Shown: piece by piece, positions 1 to 10,100 of the stretch | Numbering within the stretch: the first letter of the stretch is position 1 | Layout of the letters: each line of letters starts with the position of its first letter | NCBI GenBank assembly: GCA_019055375.1 | Contig: JAHQIW010005918.1 | Span: 1 to 64,000 of the forward strand | Length of the DNA stretch: 64,000 nucleotides | From: Parelaphostrongylus tenuis | Lineage: Eukaryota; Nematoda; Chromadorea; Rhabditida; Metastrongylidae | Direction of reading: 5' to 3' | Made by a program: the position numbers and the translations under genes | The notes under the pieces: generated by a model | Told to the model about the DNA's origin: nothing | The model's database searches: none | The model's input: the letters and a program-made list of their open reading frames with translations, nothing else

Positions 1-439
1 TATATAAGGTCCATCGATATACCTCATAAAGACAATATAATTTCTTCAGATTAGATATTGTTTCTAACTTGTTTTTTATGCCTCACGTAGATCTGTGTTT
101 AGCGGTCACAGCGAGGATCCAAATCTTAATAGGAAAAATAGTCAGAGAATAAAGTAATGAAAATACAGCCATCATAAATTGACTTCGGTTCCTTCAAAAC
201 GTAATCATCGTCATAAAAAATTTTTCTTTCCATTGCTGGACAATGAGAAGTGTGAAACATGTTTAGATATTTGCTAGTATAAAAACGGTAGATCTCCTTT
301 TTTGGGGAGAGTATACCTTCAATGGGCCCAGTTCTTGACGCGTAGATAGGGTATTCTAGCCTTTGTTACAATAGGAACATGCGTACAGTATTAAGGTTTG
401 TTAAAGAAGTGTTAGCGCTAGGTTTTTTTTCGGTGGTGA
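1..439. other. Unannotated AT-rich stretch
   Basis: I see no exon, RNA gene or repeat that I can support here. All reading frames are short and have no recognisable motif. Confidence 0.5.
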
Positions 440-1212
440 TATCCAGGGACAACTGAACAAGCGATCCCTTTCTTCTCTAGACAAGAACTTTTCATAAGAG
501 TGTTTAGTAAATTATTCGAAAGCTAAATCCTGGCTACTGCGCTACGTAGCCATTTTTTGTTAAAGCGCTTCAAAACGCCTTAGTATTCAAACAAAATTAT
601 GTCTTACACCGGCTGCTCGATTTTGCAGTCACTCCGTTAGAAGCACGAAAAGCACATTATCACGTAGAGGAAATCTTGTGGTACGGATAGTTATGCGTTT
701 TTGTCTAGAGTTTCTTTCGAAGCGGAAAAAAATCCAGATTAATGTAATAAAAATTCCACTCCATATCGTGAGTCCACGTCCATTCGATCATCATCGAAAT
801 TGCGGAATGCCGTTTTCGAACCTTCGGATCAGCAGACGCTCAGCCCATACATTAGTCGATAAACATAATGCGCCGCATATGTGGAACTCAGTCTAATTTT
901 TCTTGCAACACTGCATTGAGACGGTCTTTCGACGGAAAGTACACTAGCGTTTGGAATCAGCGAAGCTTATTCAACTGACCGGTCGGATCTCTTATAATTT
1001 GCGAATAGAAATCTTGCCCTCCTGCTGAAATTATGCGTGTGTGAATTATAGTATTTTCTTTCTGCTATGGAGTTATAAAAAAAGTTTTTCAAAGAATGTT
1101 CATGGTGTAGTGCAGTAGCAGTAGGATTTATGCTTTCGAATAATTATTGAAGTGCTATGGAAAAATGTTGTTCAGCGAAAGGGGTCGTTTCTTCCTTTGT
1201 CTCCAGATAAGC
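440..1212 (+). mobile_element. MITE-like inverted-repeat element, copy 1 (family C)
   Basis: This stretch begins and ends with related inverted sequences. The left end reads ...CGATCCCTTTC...GACAAGAACTTTTCATAAG and the right end carries the complement of the same motifs (TTCAGCGAAAGGGGTCG...CCAGATAAGCG). The imperfect inverted arms extend about 150 bp inward and share AAATTATTCGAAAGC and the TAGCGCAGTAGC-like blocks. Related copies occur near 4450, 17130, 21930, 36870, 42510 and 52560. No transposase reading frame is present, so this is a non-autonomous DNA element. Superfamily is not determined, and the ends are approximate. Confidence 0.6.
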
Positions 1213-1220
1213 GAAAAGTA

Positions 1221-4200
1221 TTCATCTATTTACGAATCGCTTATAAATGATTTGTGAGATCTCAATACTCTTTTTCATTTGATGTCGTTTCCTCGTATCT
1301 TGTCACCTTCGAAAATTTCCCGAGATTTTAGGTGTGAATATGCCTACTACTGGTGAATTTTAGAATAGAGATTATCCACAAATGAACGAAATCCTGTATG
1401 TATTCAGCTGCGTCGTGTTGAGTAACGTTGTCCTCGGTTTGACACACGAGATCAGCGAGGACCAGCTGATTTTTCAACGGTAACAAAAAGGATTTTTTTG
1501 TTTCCGACGAGCACTTACTGTTCTGTTGAGTGTGAGAGTCGTCTCGGGTGACAGTAAAAGGTCGCCCGGCCGCATCGTGAAATCGTCGGTTGACAAGTGG
1601 CTATTCAAAAGTTACGACGAGATTTTCGCTCTCATAATCGACGATTTTTTTCATTGGTGAATAGAGTTTTCACTGGTACAGAGGAATCTGATATATTTGA
1701 AGCGATTTGTATTAAGCTTTGAACTCAGGGAAAATTTTTCTGTGAAAAAATTTCAACTTTTTTTACGGGTCAATAAAGTGCTTTAAAAATGTTTAGCGAG
1801 TTATGTGAGCAACTATTTGTCATTGTACAGTTGTTTAATAAAAGATTTGCGATTTACCTAACATTCTGTAACAGATCACCTTTAACTTTTCGCGGACGGC
1901 ATGTATCCATTTGTTTGTGCGATTCCTAGACGACCACAAATTGCACGCTGAAAGGTGAAACGTAGTATTATCTCTGCTGCTACAACGCATTAGTAACGCC
2001 TTTCAACTTCAGTAATATCACCAAAATTGCCGCTAGTCAACTTACCAGGTGATTATTAAAAGTTCAAGAAAAAAGCGCAAAAGGCCACGCTCCCGCGTGG
2101 CGTTGGTTAGGTTAGTTCAAATCATTTATACAAACACGTTTCAATCCCACTGACTCCAACAAATACCAGATAAGGGTTCCATTGGTACCATACCGCTCAT
2201 GTAATGATGTAAACTAGACTGTGCTCGCCTTGGATTCCGATGGAAAATTTGGATTCATCGAACGGCTTTGGGTTCATTTTGATTTTTTGAAAGCTTATTT
2301 TATATGATCCCACACCGCCCTCCTCTGCGAATGGTGTGCAATGTTTCATCTCTCTTCGTTGTGTACGTTGCCCCGTTACCTCCAGATTTCGAATGTTGCA
2401 CTGCGTTTGAGTGATCTTTGTTTTTTTCTCATGGATAATATCATATGCTGCGCTGACCTCTTTTCCCACTTGGATTCCCCGTTATCGCTAATAAAATATT
2501 TCCAGTTTCTTTATCATATGCCGTCACCAACTTTTGTAGATCAAAGAGTTTCCACAAAATGTCTATTGCCATTTCCTAGGGTTAAGTTAGGATTAACGAA
2601 GCGATAACCGTTCCCCATTTCTTTCGCTGCTAGCCGTTTGAGTGAAGACGCTTAGCCTAAACGATATGCGAGTGGTACTATCGTCTTAGTCATGTGCATA
2701 CTATATGAGTTATGGACTACGTTAACGTTTGTATTGGACATGTGAGTTTAATCGTATGCGGCGAGAGCAAGGAGCCGATCACAATAATGGAACTGTGGAC
2801 TCATGTGATTCTTTTAGGCGCACTGCCCCACCTTATTCCATCTAGAATTTGAACACAATGCCATACAACCTATGCGTCATGTACTCACAGTATTGCTCGA
2901 TACAGATTTGGCCTACTGCATCGTCCCTCAGAGCTAGTGAGTCTATTAATCGAAAGATCTGTCATTATAGGAGTATAACAGTGAGGCGGAAAGACGAGTG
3001 ATTGCTCGTGTTGGAGAATTGTCATTGCTTCTCATTTGCTAACGAAATGAGGGTCCAAAATGCGGCGATTAATGAACAGATATGTTCACCGCTTCTCAGA
3101 TCTCAGCCAAATCCACAACCAAACTCAACCTCCTCTGCGTATGACGGTTGCATGACATGCCAGAAAATGTAAAGACAAGCCATTTGTGTGTAACTGTATA
3201 AGTGTACTCGTTGGAAGAGAGTAGTTTTCTTGAACTAGGATGAGAGGCAGACATATTTTCCGCTGTTCCTTCAGCATTGAACCCACTCTTTTTGTTTGGA
3301 GCCGCGGAGACTATTCTCTACCTCAATGGGAATGCTGCTTCCATCTCTTCGTATATATTAATCCGTCCCATATTCTTATCCGTACATTGTTCACAGACGT
3401 CCGGGTCGAGCAGTGGTCTGTGATGCTATTCGTCACGATCACGATGGTAGTTCACGCTTCTTAGAAGCATTGTGCCTGACTAACCGAGCACTCCAGGGAG
3501 AAAACGAGTTGATTAACATTCAATGAAAAAGTCGATAATTTCTAGAAGGGCACCTGAACTTACACGCAATGATTTCACAGATTTTCGTGTATGATGAATG
3601 TGGGTAAACGAATAGAACGCAAGAATTGCTGGTATTCACGTAGTATAGGTAAAGGCAAGTCGTGATAAAGAGCACATCGGTCCATGTAATGCTGTTACAA
3701 ATTCACCAGCTTGATTTTACACTTGATTCCTTGCAAAGCAGTTATTGTTAGTGATTGATATAATACCCTATGCTACTCTGTTTTGGGCAGTTTGGTCAAT
3801 CGTGATCTCCTGGAATTTTCCATTCCACCTGTGAGGCAATTACCCGACCAAGGTCCTATGCATTTCTACTTTAGGCCAAGTCCATTCTTTAATTCCGTTG
3901 CTCCTTAAGCCGACTCTCCTTGGTTAAACTACAGTCATGCGATAATTTATTTGCTCTTCGTCTTGATTAGCCTATCAGAGAAACTGACCTCTCTGATCGC
4001 CAATGTTAATCTTTACTGTCCAGTGGTATCCATACGTAATGGTTTTCATTTATCGCTCAGTGCTTGCTAATTATGAAAAGCCAATTAACCTTGTCTAAAT
4101 CAATGTAAAAGAAGCAGCAAAAATCCTATCCAAAAAATTATAAGAGGCTCAATCATTTACCGAACAGACTATTCCACAAGTGGAGGAGCTGTCGTAGCAA

Positions 4201-4440
4201 GTTTGAGATAGTGAGTGGATCGATGATAAGGTTTGACCGATCAAATTAACAAATCGTTTCGCTTGTCGCTTCATCAAAGATCAGTTTCATCAACTTGAAT
4301 GCTCCCGCTCTTGTGCCATGCATGTCTTATTGGTACTTTTAAGTCTCACGCTGATCATGTAATCAAGAATTAGGAAAGATGAAGAGCTATCAGATCTTTA
4401 TATGATATTTTTAGTTCTTCCTCTGAAGGGTCCACACCCC
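1221..4440. other. Gene-poor intergenic DNA
   Basis: No exon with splice-consistent, conserved coding content was found on either strand. The open frames here (for example minus 2197-2469 and plus 3240-3464) have no motif, no cysteine pattern like the neighbouring gene and no plausible partners. The only local structure noted is a perfect hairpin at 2084-2101 (stem GCCACGC, loop TCCC). Confidence 0.5.
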
Positions 4441-4449
4441 TTCGATTGC

Positions 4450-4700
4450 CAACTTAACATGATTTGAGGGAAGAGGTTCTGCCTTGCGAGAATTATGCGT
4501 GTGTGAAACACAAGTGTTTTTTTTTTGCTACAGCGGTATAAAGAGTTTTTTAGCATATCGGCTATGTAGCGCAGTAGCCATAGATTTAGGCTTTTAAATA
4601 ATCACTAACACTATTTACGAAAATTTCTTGTCCAGCGAAAGGGCCGTTTCTCCATTTATCGTCGGATAACATACAAGAGCGGTGAATGAACTGATAAAGA
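4450..4700 (+). mobile_element. MITE-like element family C, 3' part only
   Basis: The segment matches the right half of the copy at 440-1212: TTATGCGTGTGTGAAACAC, a CAGTAGCCATAGATTTAGG block, then TCCAGCGAAAGGGCCGTTTC near the end. The left half is missing, so this is a truncated copy. Confidence 0.5.
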
Positions 4701-4764
4701 ACTACGAAAATTCAGAAAAGAGGATTTTGACATTTATCGTGAACTGAAATAGCTCAAGAAAATT

Positions 4765-5036
4765 GAGTGATGAGCAAAAATTCGACCTCAGACTAGGTTG
4801 GTGAGATGATAGCTATGGCCAGAGACACTGAACAATTAGTGTCGCGAAATGGTGTCCTCTTGGATGCGGTGGTAGCACGCAGTCTCGGTATGCGTGAGAC
4901 GCGGGTTCAACTCCCGTCTGAAGCCGAGTTTTTGCTCTACAACTCAATTCTGTTACGTATGTTTTGGAACATCATAACACTGCGAAAAAGCAGTGAAAAA
5001 CATAGGAAATTCTTGGATCTAAATAGTAGGAAAATG
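4765..5036 (+). mobile_element. tRNA-derived SINE (family 3)
   Basis: A tRNA-like head at about 4850-4930 contains a pol III A-box-like GCGGTGGTAGCACGC and a B-box GGGTTCAACTCC. The tail ends in CATCATAACACTGCG. A second copy with the same head and tail is at 37540-37735. The tRNA fold is poor and the copy number is above one, so this is a SINE and not a tRNA gene. Confidence 0.55.
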
Positions 5037-5039
5037 TGA

Positions 5040-6840
5040 CCGAAGGTCGAAAATACACTCGGTGAATGGAATGAAAAATCGAAGCTAAATGATAACAACA
5101 AAATTCTACTATCGTACGTTCACCGAAAAGCACATGCTGCTTATTGTACAAAATTTGAGCTTATTATAATTGTACAATTAACATTAGAACATGGAGGCCT
5201 AATAGGTCTGAGTACTATATGAAAATGAGCATGCGAAAAGAATGAAATTCGCGGATTAATCATTCCTCAGTTACCATCCATCCTCCATTACCAAGTACTG
5301 GCCATATCATCACTTTATAGGACGGAGACAAAAACTGAAACATATATGAATAAAATCTACACAAAAAATTGGCATAAGCCTTTGAAGGAATGGTAGATTG
5401 GAATGAAAGAAAAAAAAAACTTAGAAAACCTCAACTGCACTACGTCTTATGACTCACTTTTTTCTTACAATTTTTATGTGCGCAAAAAAACTAAAGTGTT
5501 GTATAAAACTGTATGGAACTGTTTTCTGAAATTCACTAATTCTCATAATTATTGTAAGACCCATCTAATGGATAAAAACACCGTTTGTTATCAGCTAGTT
5601 CAATTCAAATTAAAAATTAATGGAAACATTCCTTAATGTATAAAGCATCCCTGTTATTTTGAAGTGAAACAAACTATTGAAAGCGTGCTTCAATCTTTCT
5701 CATGAATTACCAGTGAAGATCGACATTCCTTACACGTTCGTATCATGGAAGACGAACACAGAAAAGAGAATAATTCTTAGAAAAAAACAATGATAGCGAT
5801 GGTTAAACTGATCACAGAAACACATTCCTGTAAAAGTAAAAAACGAAGCAGGTGATTTCTGATTACAGAGGCGACTTCTTACATGTATTCTGAGGGCTCG
5901 ATGAAGACGGAGATCAATCATATGAAAAAAGGATTGCAGAGAAGAGGGAGAAAAGGCACTAGCCGCGTTTGCGCACAGTAGGATCCACGGACCAACTGAT
6001 AGATCCAAAACTACGTGTCAGTTTTTTTGTATCAGTGGTATCAAGCTCTGTTGTACAGATATAGAACTGATGAACACCACCCAGAGCACTTGAACGAGAT
6101 CTTCCAAAAATTAGCTTCAAAAATTAGCTGAAGATTCTATCCGGTGCGAACACTTTGGACACTTTCAACTTTGGATGCTATCTAAGTTTGAAATCGAGAA
6201 GAATTTACGTCAATAGCGAGGCACAAATAGACCGATCATGTACTAAGAGGAATAGACGACAGTAGGAAGAAAAAACACAGTAGCATGAACTCTCAAAGGG
6301 ATATAGCATCTTTAGGACGACCTTATACATGTTGGAAGGCAAGGGTCAATAGCTAAAAATCAGTCAGTTGTATTCACAGCATCACCCATTACAGATTACA
6401 ATGCGATACTTATACACTCCGTCATACTTCCACAAGTTCACACGGTGGAAACGGAATAATGCTCTGGAGCTGGCATCATTCGTAATGAGAGGCCATCCTA
6501 TTGCCCAAAAGTAGTTCACAGGATCGCCTATCAGCACTGATCAAATATTTTCGTGGCTTCATTCAGTGAACCCAGTGAATGTCTTAATAAAGAATGATTT
6601 AATAGCTGTTCTGAAGAAGATAAAGACGTCGAAAGATAGTCGATATTTACAAAACCATCTTATGTAAGCTTAGTAATCGAAGAAGACATAGGAAAGTAAT
6701 ACCACTAGAAAACAATCATAAAAGAACGAGCAGAAATCAAAATTACTGCTTTCGTTAGAATACTGGCACATAGCCAGCAATATGCGAATGAGTAGCTACA
6801 TAGTCATATATCAAGCTACTAATTCATCACAACACACAAT
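5040..6840. other. Gene-poor intergenic DNA
   Basis: Apart from short featureless frames on both strands I see nothing that can be supported. There is no further lustrin-type exon in this stretch, which fits the stop codon at 7048 being the real 3' end of the minus-strand gene. Confidence 0.5.
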
Positions 6841-6844
6841 GTAA

Positions 6845-6861
6845 TTTATGTATATTATATA

Positions 6862-6895
<34 letters not shown>

Positions 6896-6935
6896 CTATA
6901 TATATATATTATATATATATATATATATATAAAGA
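6845..6935. repeat. (TA)n microsatellite
   Basis: About 90 bp of almost uninterrupted TA dinucleotides. It lies just beyond the 3' end of the minus-strand gene. Confidence 0.9.
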
Positions 6936-7047
6936 GTTAGCAGAAGAATGCACACATGTATGATAATAGTAATATTTAGCTTGTAATTCACTCCTTTGAT
7001 CCTATTCCAACATGAAAAAATTTCAAATACAAAAATCAAACCTCGTT

Positions 7048-7144
7048 TTACGGTAGAACATCAGTCGAGCAACAAACATTGATTCCATCAACATCAGAAG
7101 ATCTACATACGAAAGCACGATCGCAGTCTAACGACGTGGTACAC
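7048..7144 (-). CDS. Lustrin gene exon 29 (last exon, stop TAA)
   Basis: Acceptor TTTATAG, then one base completing a codon, then the second half of a repeat: [13 protein letters not shown], ending [11 protein letters not shown] and TAA. The chain ends directly after the CC of a repeat. I chose the stop reading because no further repeat exon is visible to the left; a donor at CC/GTAAAA is an alternative. The upstream intron holds the hammerhead element 7183-7926. Confidence 0.8.
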
Positions 7145-10100
7145 CTATAAAGTAAAGTTTTGAAGTTATTATTGAGCTGGTAAGGATATGCATATTTTGA
7201 GCCATAGGTCTAGTGCTATATAGGCGCCTATTTCGTCCTATTGGGACTCATCAGTAGCACCCTCCCTCGGTTCCGTCGATCCCTTGAGGTGAAACAATCC
7301 TCCAAAGGAACCGACGCCGAGTAAAATTAAGCACCCAAAGTAGGATGATGTTATTACCTGACTTTGTGGTGACCGGCAGTCGAGCTTACGGCTTTTAAAA
7401 TGAACTATACTTCTGCTATCGACTGCTTTTTTACAGACCCGCTCAAATGATTTAATCTGATAAGGATATGCATAATTTTGGAGGCCATAGGTCTAGTGCT
7501 ATAGGAGGTGCTACTGATGATTCCCAATAGGACGAAATAGTGCGCCTATATAGCACTAGACCTATGGCTCAAAATATGCATATCCTTATCAGATTAAATC
7601 ATTTTGAGCGGGTCTGTAAAAAAGCAGTCGATAGCAGAAGTATAGTTCATTTTAAAAGCCGTAAGCTCGACTGCCGGTCACCACAAAGTCAGGTAATAAC
7701 ATCATCCTACTTTGGGTGCTTAATTTTACTCGGCGTCGGTTCCTTTGGAGGATTGTTTCACCTCAAGGGATCGACGGAACCGAGGGAGGGTGCTACTGAT
7801 GAGTCCCAATAGGACGAAATAGGCGCCTATATAGCACTAGACCCTATGAGCTCAAAATATTCATTCCTTATCAGATTAAGATCATTTTGGAGCGGGTCTG
7901 TTAAAAAAGCAGTCGATAAGCAGAAGTATTGAGCTGGTAGTTAACTATGTAGAAGGGCACGATATGAAATACAGACTCACAACTACAATTTCCAGTTTTT
8001 TTTATTCTTAAAACCAAAATGATCTTAAATGCATTAATTGCTACGTTTTAATTTTTCCTACTGTAATATAATTCATTACAATAACAATATACAGCTAAAA
8101 GTACATCTGTTTATCAGGTAGATGCTCCACATTGATCGATAGATTAGGACCGGTAATGAAATGCTATTCTTACAGAAAACGACAGAGTAAAACGGTAAGA
8201 GAAAGAGAAAGCTCGGGTAGCACAGTGGTTCAACTTCTCGTGCCATTTACACACCGAATCCTGTGATTCGTGTTCGCCACGAGCTGTCCAAATTTTACAT
8301 CATTTTGGGATCACCAAGTTGCTACTAGATATGCCTGGGAAAGGCTGCTCTAATGCATATAAAAATAATTGCCAAAAATTATGACCTCTTGGCGCTTCAA
8401 TGGCAATCTATTCCAGAATTTCAAGAAGAATAAACTTGGCTGGACTGGTATTCAGCGCAATCATGAATAAGTCAGCATTCTCGAATGCAAGCTGAGCGCA
8501 GATACAATTCTGACAATCTTCTGGAGGGCAAACGCAAGGCAACAAATCGACGGGAAGAATTGTTGGATCTATATTCCAAACCTATTTCTGAAGTCTGTGT
8601 CTATTATATATGGACTGAAGTGGTACAAATAGATAAAAATTCTGAATATTACTTACTTTTTGACTATGCCTCTCAGATCGACCTTCATGGACACCCATAA
8701 TGCATTGCGGAATCGACGAGCAACATACGTAACGGTCACTCTTGGCCATTGGTAGACAAGCCTAGATTGATGGTAGAGAATTTCATAACGAACCACAGTA
8801 ATTATAAGGTAGAAAAAATTGAATGTTATATTTATATCTGCATAATAGAACACACGATTTCGTACATTCTCATTAGGGCACATGTACGCCGTTTGATCGC
8901 AATAGATGAGATCTCTGGCCAGTGGTGATATCAGTGGATGCCTAAATCGACCAATAGATTTTTACGTGGCATTTTTGATGACTTAAGTACTTAGATTGCT
9001 CAAATTTATTTTAGAACCCAATTTATAGCACATATTCCGGCGTCTATGGAAGGAGTGAGTCTTCGACGCATTTCTTTCAATTTCACTTTTGAGAGCGTAG
9101 TACATAAAAGTGGGTGCGTGGGCAGTAGAATTAGAACTCAACTGATCTTTATAGGCATTTTCTCTTTTAAACTTTAATGCCATTTGAGTGGATGAAGTAA
9201 AACTTATGAAGAGATTTTAAAGACTTATTTGAGAAGCGTTTTGAGCTTTTTTGTGATTATATTCGCTCTGAGAATGAAAAACGATAACGTAATATTTTTC
9301 CAAAAATGCGGAGTCCTGTGCAAAAACGTTTGCTTCAGCCTGGATTCGAACCCAGACCTCACTCTTTCCGGGAGTCTATGCTAACCGTTGCACCACCGAC
9401 GCTCGTTTATATGTTTAACACTCTTGTACTATAACATCATACCACTGCTGGCAGTCAAATAAAAAGAGTTCTGACTGGTGATATTTTTCTCCACACGACC
9501 CGTTGTCACATGTGCGGATTTCATTATAATCAGCACATCAGTCGTTTCCTCGTACACATCCTCCACAAAATCCCCAAAAATATCTTGCGTTGTTTTGACT
9601 GCTTCTTGAGGCTTTCATCTTCTTTAGGTATGGCGTAGATTGTAATGTTAGACTACCAAATCTCTTGCAACTTCTGATGAACCCAAGCTCTAGGAGTTTC
9701 ACAAGGCACCTTCGATGGATTGCGAGAAAGTACTGGGTAAGAGGGTCAAACCAGAGCTCTGCTTTCTGACATCTTGCATCTTAATGACCAGGCCACTACC
9801 TCCTAATTCCAACCAGATATTTCTAGAGATGAAGATACTGGTCGAAAGATAGCTTGAAATTAAGTTAGAAAAGACAACTAAGAAAGGTAGGAAAAGTAAA
9901 GGAAATCTCTGCATAAGGCATAGTAACATAACATCGACGGAAGAAGAAGGTACAAAAATGTAAAATACTTCAAAGGAAAAGGGAAACCTGTTATCAGGAC
10001 ACACATCGATACTACTTTGCTTGATAGTGTCTCTGGAGATGGAACTGAAACATGAAGGACTATACTTTCTTCTGGAAATTTATGAAGAATAAATACTATT

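Larger units (their letters stand above)
7183..7926. mobile_element. Head-to-head hammerhead-ribozyme mini-element, intact insertion (family 1)
   Basis: 744 bp between 13-bp duplications. The left arm (7183-about 7463) is the inverted copy of the right arm (about 7551-7926). The unit beginning TATCAGATTAAATCATTTTG near 7586 is repeated directly after the right-hand ribozyme (about 7867-7926), so the units have long-terminal-repeat-like redundancy. Three hammerheads are present: minus 7213-7260, plus 7508-7556 and plus 7790-7837. The element encodes no protein. Hammerhead motifs in repeated termini are established for Penelope-like retroelements and for plant retrozymes; assigning this element to the Penelope group is inference. 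It lies in the last intron of the lustrin gene. Confidence 0.8.

Noticed and set aside
4850..4930. tRNA-Gly-like gene
   Set aside because: Extra-long, poor anticodon arm, and duplicated with its tail at 37540.
9580..9720. Minus stretch [11 protein letters not shown] resembling exon 25 ([11 protein letters not shown])
   Set aside because: Exons 26 and 27 already join in phase without it, and the flanks lack a C-P motif or a donor.
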